From assembly GCA_038322995.1 (NCBI GenBank), contig JBBQGM010000002.1:1-64000 (forward strand): a stretch of DNA of 64,000 nt. Reading direction: 5' to 3'. Positions within the stretch are counted from its first letter, which is position 1. Each line of letters opens with the position of its first letter. The notes under the pieces are model-generated. The model saw nothing but the letters and a program-made list of their open reading frames with translations, ran no database searches and was not told where the DNA came from. Below, in pieces: positions 26,679-34,638 of the stretch. The translations under genes were made by a program, and so were the position numbers. The DNA is from QHXQ01 sp038322995. Lineage in GTDB: Bacteria > Acidobacteriota > Blastocatellia > Pyrinomonadales > Pyrinomonadaceae.

Positions 26679-27224
26679 ATGCCGCGTGGGGCGTCAAAGT
26701 GTCTCGTCATTGACGCTTCCGTGGCCCGCGCCGCCGGCCGGATCGATGCGACCTCCACGAGGTCTAGGAACTGTCGAGAGTTCCTGCGAGTGGTTTTGGC
26801 TATATCTTATCGTGCCCTTCTAACACCGCAACTTAAGGACGAATGGGACAGGCATCAATCTTCCTTCGCGCGCACATGGCGCAGGGCGATGATCTCGCGG
26901 CGCAAGTTGGTGATTCAGGATGTGCCGGCAGATACAGCCTTGCGTATAAGGATCGAGCGAGTCATCCTACATAATGCCGGGCGCGCTGCTGTGCGTAAGG
27001 ATTATCACCTGATCGAAGCGGCACTGGTAATGGATAGAATAGTCGCCTCGCTTGACGAAACTGTGCGGGCACTTTTCGTAACTGCGGCTGGTAGCATTGT
27101 TGAGCTTCGACGACTTGTCTGGGTCAATCCGGAGATAGCAGAAGAGATTTGCGTCGCCTGGCTTAATGATAATGCCCGGCTCGAACGAAAGCGAATGCTA
27201 GGCTCTAAAACCGGCACGAACTAA
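26679..27224 (+). CDS. PIN-domain-like nuclease partner of the AAA ATPase
   Basis: This 181-residue protein looks like a PIN-fold RNase. The expected acidic residues appear in order: Asp12 in CLVIDASVARAAG, Glu55 in QLKDEWDRH, Asp108 in RKDYHLIEAAL and Asp126 in ASLDETVRALF. The last two contexts are very typical of the PIN C-terminal half. PIN proteins cleave RNA with two metal ions and often act as toxins. Its ATG lies one base after the ATPase stop, so it is translationally coupled. No separate antitoxin gene is present, which suggests that the ATPase controls it. The spacing of the acids is somewhat unusual, so a degenerate PIN is possible. Confidence 0.75.
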   Translation: MPRGASKCLVIDASVARAAGRIDATSTRSRNCREFLRVVLAISYRALLTPQLKDEWDRHQSSFARTWRRAMISRRKLVIQDVPADTALRIRIERVILHNAGRAAVRKDYHLIEAALVMDRIVASLDETVRALFVTAAGSIVELRRLVWVNPEIAEEICVAWLNDNARLERKRMLGSKTGTN

Positions 27225-27247
27225 CCCTTTCACTAGGGGAGTAGAAG

Positions 27248-27883
27248 ATGAAGAAGTTTTTATCTCTTGTTGCACTAATCATCACGCTTTCTTTGACCGC
27301 CTTCGCGCAGGACGATAGCCACGAGTACGCGCCGATTAAAGAAGAGAAGATCAGCTACAAGAATTGGACGTACAAGCAGACGACCGGAGACGGTGCGCCG
27401 GTTGATCTGCGCGCGTGGACGCAGGGCAAGAAACTCGCGCTCGTCGTCTATTTCGCGCCGTGGTGTCACAACTGGCGCAACGAAGCGCCGGTCGTTGCGC
27501 GCCTCTACGACAAGTACAAGCCCTACGGGTTCGATGTGATCGCGGTCAGCGAATATGGCACACCATCGGACTTGCAGATGTTCTTGCACGACAACCCTGT
27601 CAACTACACGGTCGTCGCCGAATCCGAAACGCGCGGGGAGCGTGATAAGACACCGCACTACGGTTATCGCCAACTGACCGGCGACAAGCGCAAGTGGGGG
27701 TCGCCGTACAACATCTTTCTCGTGCCCAAGAAGTTGAAGCACGACGGCGACGTGTTGACCGAGAAGACCTGGGTGGTGGGTGGCGAGCTAATCGAGCAGG
27801 AAGCAGAGAAGTTCATCCGCAAGCAACTGGGTTTGAAAGATGAGGAGCTGCCCGTCGTAAGCACGCCGCCGGTCAAGCAGTAG
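27248..27883 (+). CDS. exported thioredoxin-like protein with a single active-site cysteine
   Basis: This 211-residue protein has a signal peptide (MKKFLSLVALIITLSLTAFA) and a TlpA/redoxin-like fold. The active-site segment is YFAPWCHNWRNEAP, where the usual second cysteine of CxxC is Trp76; only Cys73 remains. This rules out normal dithiol exchange, although a one-cysteine mechanism with glutathione-like partners, or a structural role, remains possible. GGGAG precedes the ATG. It follows the PIN gene by 23 bases but is GC-rich and belongs in type to the redox genes further upstream. A perfect 30-bp hairpin follows the stop. Confidence 0.8.
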   Translation: MKKFLSLVALIITLSLTAFAQDDSHEYAPIKEEKISYKNWTYKQTTGDGAPVDLRAWTQGKKLALVVYFAPWCHNWRNEAPVVARLYDKYKPYGFDVIAVSEYGTPSDLQMFLHDNPVNYTVVAESETRGERDKTPHYGYRQLTGDKRKWGSPYNIFLVPKKLKHDGDVLTEKTWVVGGELIEQEAEKFIRKQLGLKDEELPVVSTPPVKQ

Positions 27884-27894
27884 ACGCTAAGCAA

Positions 27895-27960
27895 ACAACG
27901 CTGCCAACTAACAGGGCGACGCACGATGGTGTGCGTCGCCCTGTTAGTTGGCAGCGTTGT
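27895..27960. terminator. perfect 30-bp hairpin between convergent genes
   Basis: The arms 27895-27924 and 27931-27960 are exact complements around a 6-base loop. It occupies the whole gap between the stop of the thioredoxin-like gene (27883) and the stop of the minus-strand secreted protein (27964), so it very likely terminates transcription in both directions. Confidence 0.9.
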
Positions 27961-27963
27961 CCG

Positions 27964-30063
27964 TTATTTGAACGTGATAGTCACGTCGGTGCGGCTCGTC
28001 GTGCCGTTGGCGGCGCGGATGATGACAGTGGTCGTACCCGTCGTTGTGCCGTCGGGGATGCGCAAGTTGAGTTGATCGAGACCGGGGAAGCCGCCGGCAG
28101 CGCCTGCGTATTCAACTACGACCGAGCGCCCGCCGATGGTCGCGCTTACCGGCATAGAGTTGCGCCAGCCGGTGCCAAAGAGCGCGATGACGGCCGGTTG
28201 GTTGTCGAAGCGCGCGGGAAACGGCCCCGGCGTGTAACTGAGGCCCGACACGAGCAACGCGATGCTCACGCCCGCGCCGGTGCCATTCGTGGTGAAGAGA
28301 CCTGGATTCGCCGTCGTGATGTTCACGTCGTCGGCCGCCGTCACGGTGTTGTCTACTAAGACCAGCAGCGAGCGCACGCCCGTGCCCACTTCGTTCGGCA
28401 CTAGGATGTGCAACTGGCCGTCGTTGAATGAATGCACCGGCGCGGCGCGGCCTTCGATGGTGACGCGGACGTTGCGCGCCGTTGCCTCGGCGGCCGTGCG
28501 CCCGTTGCGGCCGAGTGTTAGCCCTGTGCCGTTGATCGTGCCGAGTCCGTCGCGGGTCGCATCGCCGCGCGTGCTCGCGCTGTTCGTGAGCGTGAGATGA
28601 ACGACCGGGGCGAGCGCGGCGTCTTGGCCGAACGAGAGACCGGAGAGCGCCTGCGCCGTCGGGTTGTCGGCTACGGCGTAAAGTGTGCCGTCGCGCAGGA
28701 AGCCGTTGAGCGCGGGATCGGGGAAGGCGTCAATGACGGGCGTGCCGCCGTTGCCGCCCGCTGCGGCGGTGTCGGACGCGCCGGTCGCATCTTCGATCAC
28801 GTAGACCGTGCCTTCGCGATCAACCGTCAGCCCGTGCAAAAACAGATTGTTGTCGAGTGAGAGACCTTCAACAACGGTTTTGTCCGTATCGGCGCGGCCG
28901 TCGCCGTTCGTGTCGTAGATAGCGAGCAGGACGGTGTTGTTGCCGGTTGAGTGCGAGAAGACGATGCCGCGCGAGTTGACGGCAATGTCGAGCGGCGCGT
29001 CGTTCGAGAAGCGATACGAGTAAAAGGGCACGGGGTCGAGCGTGTCGGGCAGCCCGTCGGCGTTTGTGTCGCGCACGATGCGAAGTTCGTCCGAATCGAA
29101 ATCAGCGATCAAGAGATCACCCGTTGGCATGAGCGCGAGCGCGTTGGCTTCGCTGAGCAGATTGCTGCCGACGGTGACGAGCGTGCGCGCGCGCGAGTTG
29201 TCGAAGCCGCCGGTAAACGGATCGCGCACGAGCAGGACGACGCCCGCGCTTGGTTCGTTGTCGGGATTATTCGCGTTGTTGCGGTCAATGAAGCCGCTTG
29301 ATGAGACGCAAACAAACTCGCGGCCGGCGCGCGATGTGCCCGCGACGACTGACGCGGCCGAAGGCAGATTGAAATCGCGGTGCAGGTCGTAGGTGTTCGA
29401 TGAGTCGCGCAGAAAGTCGCCATTCGTGTCGAAGGCGTTGACGAGGACGCCGATGGCGATGTCGTCGCGCGTCGTTTGCGTGCCCCGATCATCGAGCGCG
29501 GAAAAGACTTCGTAGCGCGTGCCGGTGCGGCCGACGGCGATGTCGAACGAGCCGCCGGTCGTGTCGAAGGTGGCACGCGCGTCGGCGCGGCCGTCGCCGG
29601 TCGCGTCCGCATATTGTTCGTCTGTACCGGCGGATGAAGTCGTGCTCAACTGCGCAGTGTGCAGCACGCGACGCAAAGGCGTGCCCAGCGCGATGCGGTT
29701 GGTGATGAGTGCTGCGCTCACATCGGCCGATGAAAGCGCGGTGACTGGATCAGTCTGCGCTGATGGAGCGATGGGACGTGCGGGCGCGTGCGCAGGCGGG
29801 CGCGTTGTGCTGCTCGCGTTTGTGTCGCGCACAGGGCGCTGCTTGAGCGTTGCCGGCGCGCGGGTTGGTGCGTAGCCATCGGCGCGCGCGGTGGCGGCCG
29901 GGTCGTCAGGCATCGTGCGCGTGGCGAGCGCGCGGCGCAGATCGGGTTTGAAGTTGCGCGCGGCCGGCTCTTGCGCGTGCGTGATGACGGCAAAGAGATA
30001 CGCGCCGAGCGCGAGCGCGCAAATGAGCGCGACGAGGCGCAGGCTGAGATTGACGAGCAACAT
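27964..30063 (-). CDS. secreted propeller-like protein with TIGR03437 C-terminal domain
   Basis: This 699-residue protein has a signal anchor (LVALICALALGAYLFAVI), a proline/alanine-rich stretch (about 55-110) and a central region (120-480). That region carries several calcium-loop-like motifs of the thrombospondin-3/dockerin kind (DATGDGRAD, DTNGDFLRD, DTNADGLPD, DTNGDGRAD) with propeller-like repeats. The C-terminal about 150 residues (NPGLFTTNGTGAG, ALFGTGWRNS, GLDQLNLRIPDG) match the TIGR03437 domain found mainly in Acidobacteriota. A surface or secreted binding role is inferred; no catalytic site is visible. It ends at the bidirectional hairpin. Confidence 0.85.
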   Translation of the reverse strand: MLLVNLSLRLVALICALALGAYLFAVITHAQEPAARNFKPDLRRALATRTMPDDPAATARADGYAPTRAPATLKQRPVRDTNASSTTRPPAHAPARPIAPSAQTDPVTALSSADVSAALITNRIALGTPLRRVLHTAQLSTTSSAGTDEQYADATGDGRADARATFDTTGGSFDIAVGRTGTRYEVFSALDDRGTQTTRDDIAIGVLVNAFDTNGDFLRDSSNTYDLHRDFNLPSAASVVAGTSRAGREFVCVSSSGFIDRNNANNPDNEPSAGVVLLVRDPFTGGFDNSRARTLVTVGSNLLSEANALALMPTGDLLIADFDSDELRIVRDTNADGLPDTLDPVPFYSYRFSNDAPLDIAVNSRGIVFSHSTGNNTVLLAIYDTNGDGRADTDKTVVEGLSLDNNLFLHGLTVDREGTVYVIEDATGASDTAAAGGNGGTPVIDAFPDPALNGFLRDGTLYAVADNPTAQALSGLSFGQDAALAPVVHLTLTNSASTRGDATRDGLGTINGTGLTLGRNGRTAAEATARNVRVTIEGRAAPVHSFNDGQLHILVPNEVGTGVRSLLVLVDNTVTAADDVNITTANPGLFTTNGTGAGVSIALLVSGLSYTPGPFPARFDNQPAVIALFGTGWRNSMPVSATIGGRSVVVEYAGAAGGFPGLDQLNLRIPDGTTTGTTTVIIRAANGTTSRTDVTITFK

Positions 30064-30163
30064 CGGGGCACGGCCTTTCCGGGGAGTCCAATTACGTTCG
30101 GACTTGATTGAGCATGCGGCAAGTTATGACTCGCCGCATGCTCGCTTGCTGGCGAAGAACAGA

Positions 30164-32332
30164 TCAGTGCAACTGCGGCGGCCGCTCCTTCGTGGGCGCT
30201 TCACGTTCGCGGGCCGGCTCGGCATGGCGCTCTTCGCGCGCAGGCGGTGGCGCAGAGCGTTCTGGCGGCGGCGCGGATCGCTCCTCGCGCGGCGGCGGTG
30301 CGGTGTGTTCTTCACGCTGTGGCGGTGGCGCAGCCGGCCGCTCTTCGTGTCGCTCTTCGCGTGGCTGTGGCCGCTCTTCGCGGGGTTGCGTACGCTCCTC
30401 ACGCGGCGGTGCAGCGCGCTCGACGTGCGGTTCGGGCCGTTCGTAACTCTCCGGCCGCTCGATGCGTGGCACGGGTGTCGGGCGACGCTCGTCGGGCGCA
30501 TCAATCCGCTCCGGCGGCACAGTCCGTTCGCGGCGCGCGTCCGGTTGTGGCTGATCGCTGTCGCCGGGTTGCGCCACGGGCCGGTCAACAGTGCGCTTGC
30601 GCTCTGGCCAGTCATTGATGACGGGATCGCGCGGACGCACGTTCTCTTCGTCGGTGCGGACAGGCCGATCAGGGCGCGGCGTGTTGCGTGGGTCGTTGTC
30701 GCTGCTGTTTATGTCCGGGTTGGTGCTGCGCGGCGGCCGCGCGGGACGTGTGACCGCGCCGGTGTTGCGCTCGTCCCGATTCACATCCGCGCCGGTGTTC
30801 GCGTCGGGCGCGTTGCTGCGCGGAGCGCGGTTGTTGAAGATGCGCCCGCGTTGCAGTTCTTCGTCGAGCGCGATGCCGGGACGACGTGTGCCTGCGCCGG
30901 TCGGCCGTTCGGGCAAACGGCGCTGAGCCGCGCCTGCGCCGGTATCGGCGGCGACACCGAGCCGTGGACGTTCCGCCAGCGCGGGCCGACCTGTGAGCGT
31001 GTTGCCATTATCATCAACGGGGCGGACGGGTAGCCGACCGCGCACGGGATCGCTGTTGATCGTGTTGCGCGCGAGCGCGTCGTCCGCCGGTTGCGCCCGC
31101 ACCCGGCCATTGCCGAAATCGCGTGCAGGCAAACTGGTGACAGCGCGTTGATAGATGGGATTGATCCGTTGCAGATTGCCGACTTGATCCGCACGCAAGG
31201 GCGTTAGCCGATCAGGTTGCCGGTAGTAGCGCGCATGCGGATCGCGTTGATGGTAGCCGAGCGGATACCAGGCGATGTTCGCGTTGTTATTGATGAAGAC
31301 GAACGCGACGAGCGCGGGCCGCCACCAACTGCGCTGGTGATAATAGTGGTCGTAGCCGCGCGGGGCCCAGCACCAGTAGTTGTCCTGATAGACCCAACGC
31401 CCGTAGTGATAAGGGGCCCAGCCCCACGCCTCGTCGCCGACCCACGTCCAGCCGTAAGGCGGACACCAAGTCCAATGCCCGTAGCGATACGGGGCCCAGT
31501 TGTTGTAGCGGCTGATGGCGGTGACGTGCGGCCGCCAGACGTAGCCATAATCGCGCGCATAGACCCAATCGCCGTAAGCGTCTAATTCTTCCGCGCCCCA
31601 GATATCCTGATCGTAATAGCGCTCACGATTGTCGTAGCGCAGCCGCGCGGCGAGATAACGCTCGCGGTCGTTGATCCACGTGTCCCAGTTGTCGCCGTCG
31701 CGGGCGGCGGTGAATTGCCAATCGCCTTCGCCCGCGTTGTCGTAGGTGAGTTCGGCGGTGCGCCCGCCGCGTAAGGTAAAGCCGGAGGTGTCGGAATAGA
31801 GCCGGGCGCGTGCGCCGTCGCGGACGGTGACGCGCACGTTGCCGTTCTGCGCCACGTCGAGGCGATAGAGACCTGTTTGCTCGGCGGCGATGGTGGTCTT
31901 TGGCGCGTCGATCTCGAAATACTCTTTGGCGCGGTCGAAGCGCGCCAGCCTGAGCGTGGCCGTGCCTTCGGGCAGACTGAGCGCGACGCCTTCCGCGCGC
32001 AAAGTCACGACATCAAGCGTCGCGTATTCGCCGACGCGGACGAAGTTGCGCGCGTCGATCTGTAGCTCGACGCGCGCGCCTGCGCCGGTCGCTAAACGGT
32101 CGCCTTCAACAAGTGGGAAGTTCAACGTCGCGCGTTCCCATTTATGGCTGCCAGCGCGGCGCAAAGAAACGTCGCCCGTCAGCAGGCTGATGCGCGCGAC
32201 ACGGGCGGTCTCGTCATAGTCGTTCTGGTTGTTGACGCTGTCGTCAGCCGGTGCAGGCCGCGCGGCGGTTGTGAATGTTAATAACAAGAGAGAGAGCAAG
32301 AGAGTTCGGGCGGTCGTGGTGTTGTAGCGCAT
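30164..32332 (-). CDS. FecR-DUF6600 envelope protein with charged tail
   Basis: This 722-residue protein starts at an ATG with AAAAAGGAG just upstream. A signal peptide (ARTLLLSLLLLTFTTAA) is followed by a FecR-type domain (about 35-150: ARISLLTGDVSLRRAG and LVEGDRLATGAGARVELQ). A very Trp/Tyr-rich DUF6600-like section comes next (about 240-370), with WAPYRYGHWTWCPPYGWTW and WGWAPYHYGRWVY. The last 300 residues are a Pro/Arg/Glu low-complexity tail (PREERTQPREERPQ). FecR domains usually take part in envelope signalling. No FecI-type sigma or TonB receptor gene is adjacent, so a structural envelope role is equally likely. Confidence 0.85.
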   Translation of the reverse strand: MRYNTTTARTLLLSLLLLTFTTAARPAPADDSVNNQNDYDETARVARISLLTGDVSLRRAGSHKWERATLNFPLVEGDRLATGAGARVELQIDARNFVRVGEYATLDVVTLRAEGVALSLPEGTATLRLARFDRAKEYFEIDAPKTTIAAEQTGLYRLDVAQNGNVRVTVRDGARARLYSDTSGFTLRGGRTAELTYDNAGEGDWQFTAARDGDNWDTWINDRERYLAARLRYDNRERYYDQDIWGAEELDAYGDWVYARDYGYVWRPHVTAISRYNNWAPYRYGHWTWCPPYGWTWVGDEAWGWAPYHYGRWVYQDNYWCWAPRGYDHYYHQRSWWRPALVAFVFINNNANIAWYPLGYHQRDPHARYYRQPDRLTPLRADQVGNLQRINPIYQRAVTSLPARDFGNGRVRAQPADDALARNTINSDPVRGRLPVRPVDDNGNTLTGRPALAERPRLGVAADTGAGAAQRRLPERPTGAGTRRPGIALDEELQRGRIFNNRAPRSNAPDANTGADVNRDERNTGAVTRPARPPRSTNPDINSSDNDPRNTPRPDRPVRTDEENVRPRDPVINDWPERKRTVDRPVAQPGDSDQPQPDARRERTVPPERIDAPDERRPTPVPRIERPESYERPEPHVERAAPPREERTQPREERPQPREERHEERPAAPPPQREEHTAPPPREERSAPPPERSAPPPAREERHAEPAREREAPTKERPPQLH

Positions 32333-32562
32333 AGCTACGCTCCTTTTTATGTACTGGGCGGAGAGTGTCGGAGTCGCGTCGCTCAAGCGCGTCGGCGGGT
32401 GCAGCGGCCGGCGAGAACAACCGGCGCACCTGATGTGACACGCGAGAAGCGATGGGCTTCGCGACTTGCTGCCCGACGCGAGAGCAAAGCCTGTGCCCGC
32501 GTCGGCATTAGAGAAGACGCGCAAACTTCGCACAGCGTTTCGCCGCGAAATTCCAGGCACGA

Positions 32563-32633
32563 GTACACAGGTCTTATGCGAGATGGTGCAGGGTCGGCAC
32601 TATATGGGGTGAACTTCTTATAGCGACCTGTAC
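32563..32633. promoter_or_regulatory. possible BlaI-type operator half-sites
   Basis: GTACACAGGTC at 32563-32573 and GACCTGTAC at 32625-32633 are inverted copies with a 2-base difference, and the second runs into the partial dyad CCTGTACTTGTCAGG. BlaI/MecI repressors bind TACA/TGTA dyads, so self-regulation of the adjacent gene is possible. The wide spacing weakens the call. Confidence 0.3.
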
Positions 32634-32677
32634 TTGTCAGGGGAAGGCAGCAGTCAGTAATTTTTCCACCCGCCGTC

Positions 32678-32707
32678 TTGACTGCGCTGCCCGAATCAAT
32701 TTATAAC
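32678..32707 (+). promoter_or_regulatory. sigma70-like promoter for the blaI-M56 pair
   Basis: TTGACT at 32678-32683 and TTATAA at 32701-32706 are 17 bases apart (or TATAAC at 18). The ATG at 32720 lies only 13 bases beyond the -10 box, so the transcript would have almost no leader, in line with the missing Shine-Dalgarno. Confidence 0.55.
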
Positions 32708-32719
32708 TTGCCACCTGTT

Positions 32720-33181
32720 ATGAGAGTACCAACCTTTCGCCTGTTCGGCTTCCAACGTCCATCGAACGCGGTGCTGCCCGCGCTCGGCAAACTCGAACGC
32801 GAGGTCATGCAGTTTGTCTGGCGACGCGGCACGTGCAGCGTGCGCGATGTGCATGACGAATTTGCCGGCCGCGTCGCCTACACCACCTTGATGACCACGC
32901 TCGACCGGCTCTACAAGAAGGACCTACTCGCCCGGCGCAAAGACGGCCGCGCTTTCATCTATGCGCCGCGCGTCTCGCCCGAAGAATTGGAGCGCGGCAT
33001 CACGCAGGACGTGCTTGATGTGTTGCTGGGGCGCAACGAGCAAGCGGTCGAGCCTGTGCTGGCCTGCATCGTGGACGCGGTCAGCGCGCACGACCGCGAA
33101 TTGCTCGATGAGCTTGAGCGGCTCGTCAAAGAGAAGCGGCGCGAGTTGCGCCGCAACCCGCCGCCTGCGAGCGAGGATTAG
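32720..33181 (+). CDS. BlaI/MecI-family transcriptional repressor
   Basis: This 153-residue protein has the winged-helix of the BlaI/MecI/CopY family: LGKLEREVMQFVWRRG, SVRDVHDEF, YTTLMTTLDRLYKKDLL and the wing ARRKDGRAFIYAP (about 22-85). A C-terminal dimerisation helix follows (DRELLDELERLVKEKRREL). In the family it represses its own operon until cleaved by an M56 membrane protease. The ATG at 32720 was chosen because the frame further upstream falls in the promoter. The M56 gene begins five bases after the stop, so the two form an operon. The regulated targets are unknown; no beta-lactamase is seen here. Confidence 0.9.
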   Translation: MRVPTFRLFGFQRPSNAVLPALGKLEREVMQFVWRRGTCSVRDVHDEFAGRVAYTTLMTTLDRLYKKDLLARRKDGRAFIYAPRVSPEELERGITQDVLDVLLGRNEQAVEPVLACIVDAVSAHDRELLDELERLVKEKRRELRRNPPPASED

Positions 33182-33186
33182 CGATC

Positions 33187-34200
33187 ATGTATCACCTGCT
33201 TGGGCTATGCCTCGCGCTTGCGGCCCTTTTGACCGCGAACGCGCTCGTATCGTTAGCCATCGCGGGGCTGTGGCGCGGCTGGCTCAACCAACGCACGCGC
33301 GCGTGGTCTGCGGCGGTGCGGGCGCAACTGTTATTCGGCTTGCGGCTGGCCCCGTTTGCGCTCGCGCTCCTGTTCGTCGCTGTCTTCGTCGTACCTGCTT
33401 ATCTGCTGTATGAGCCGGCGGCAGCAGCCGAAACGGTCAGCATGAAACTGGCCGCGCTCGCTGCGCTCTCGATCATTGGGCTCGCGTTCGCGCTCTGGCG
33501 CAGTCTCGCCGCTTGGCTCGTGACGCGCCGGCTCGTCGCCGACTGGCTGCGTCATGCCGCGCCGGTCGAATTGCCCGGCGTCAACGTGCCCGCTTACTCT
33601 GTTACGCATCGCTTTCCCGTCATCGCTGTCGTGGGCGCGCTCCGCCCGCGACTCTTCATTGCGCAACAACTTTTCGCCCAACTCAATGAAGGGGAACTCC
33701 GCGCCGCGCTCGCGCACGAGTGCGGTCATCTCGCAGCCCGCGATAATTTGAAGCGCGCTCTCTTGCGCGGTTGTCGCGACGCGCTGACCATCGTGCCCGC
33801 CGGCCGCACGCTCGACCGGGCGTGGAGCGAGAGCGCGGAAGCCGCAGCCGATGAGCACGCGGCCTGCGCGGGCGACACAGACACCGCGCTCGATCTCGCT
33901 TCGGCGCTTGTCAAGATCGCGCGGGTCGTGCCTCTGGGCGCACGGCCCGCGCTGCCGGCCGGCGCATTCCTGATCGGTGCGCTCGACGATAGTAGTCTCG
34001 CGTGGCGGGTGCGCCGGCTGATGCAGTTGGCGGCCGGCGAAGCGAGTATGCGGCGGCCCCATGGTCTGCGCGCTCCCGGTGCGTGGCTCCGGACAGGCGC
34101 GGGCGCGCTTTTGTTTGTGGCCATCTGTGCCGCCGCCGATGCGCGCGTATTGACCACGATGCACACGGCGCTCGAATACGTCGTCGGCGCGCTGAGATAG
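33187..34200 (+). CDS. BlaR1/MecR1-like M56 membrane peptidase
   Basis: This 337-residue protein has four likely membrane helices (about 4-26, 48-74, 86-112 and a last one at 302-322) and the zinc peptidase motif HECGH at 177-181. A downstream glutamate in SAEAAADEHA is in the place of the third ligand. M56 enzymes such as BlaR1 cleave the partner BlaI repressor when a sensor domain detects a signal. Here no extracellular penicillin-binding domain is present: the protein stops shortly after the last helix, so the signal input must differ. Operon with the preceding repressor gene, 5-base spacing. Confidence 0.88.
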   Translation: MYHLLGLCLALAALLTANALVSLAIAGLWRGWLNQRTRAWSAAVRAQLLFGLRLAPFALALLFVAVFVVPAYLLYEPAAAAETVSMKLAALAALSIIGLAFALWRSLAAWLVTRRLVADWLRHAAPVELPGVNVPAYSVTHRFPVIAVVGALRPRLFIAQQLFAQLNEGELRAALAHECGHLAARDNLKRALLRGCRDALTIVPAGRTLDRAWSESAEAAADEHAACAGDTDTALDLASALVKIARVVPLGARPALPAGAFLIGALDDSSLAWRVRRLMQLAAGEASMRRPHGLRAPGAWLRTGAGALLFVAICAAADARVLTTMHTALEYVVGALR

Positions 34201-34638
34201 CGCCATTAGTCGCCACCATAACTTTTTTCGCGCGCCGAAAACGAATGCTGGTAGTAGCTCACAGACCGGCGTAGGCTAGCGGGCAATGAAGCTCAAGTCC
34301 GCTTCGTTGCATCGCTGCTGCGGCATAAATCTCCTTTCAGCAGCGTCTGCGCCGGAAGCGATGCGGACAGCAAGCCAGGCCGGCACGTTCTCCGAGGCGT
34401 GCCGGCCTAAATCTTTTCAGGCCGCCCGATTCATCCACGCGGCCCGCCTGGCTTAGCTTCAACAGCTACCGCGACAAGCAGCCGGCGCGCAATAACACTT
34501 GCCTCATTGGCGCGGCCTTGTACCGCGCAAAAGTTAAAGCGCCGCCGTTCACTTTCTATCTGAACCCGAATCTCGCCACGCCTGCTCGCCTTCTTTAGTT
34601 CAACCGGGTACGCGTTTGCCTCAGCTACGAATTTCTCT
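34201..34638. other. 438-base spacer between convergent genes
   Basis: It lies between the M56 gene and the topoisomerase IB gene, which converge. It holds the perfect hairpin at 34377-34408. The rest has no supported gene on either strand and no RNA-gene features I recognise. Confidence 0.5.
34377..34408. terminator. GC-rich hairpin in convergent spacer
   Basis: The 11-base arms 34377-34387 and 34398-34408 pair perfectly around a 10-base loop and are followed on the plus strand by TAAATCTTTTC, a weak T-rich tail. It may terminate the blaI-M56 transcript. Confidence 0.6.

Larger units (their letters stand above)
32333..32719. other. 387-base divergent promoter region
   Basis: It separates the divergent FecR-DUF6600 and blaI-like genes. 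It holds the promoter at 32678-32707, two inverted half-sites (32563-32573 and 32625-32633), and otherwise only short chance open frames. Confidence 0.6.
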
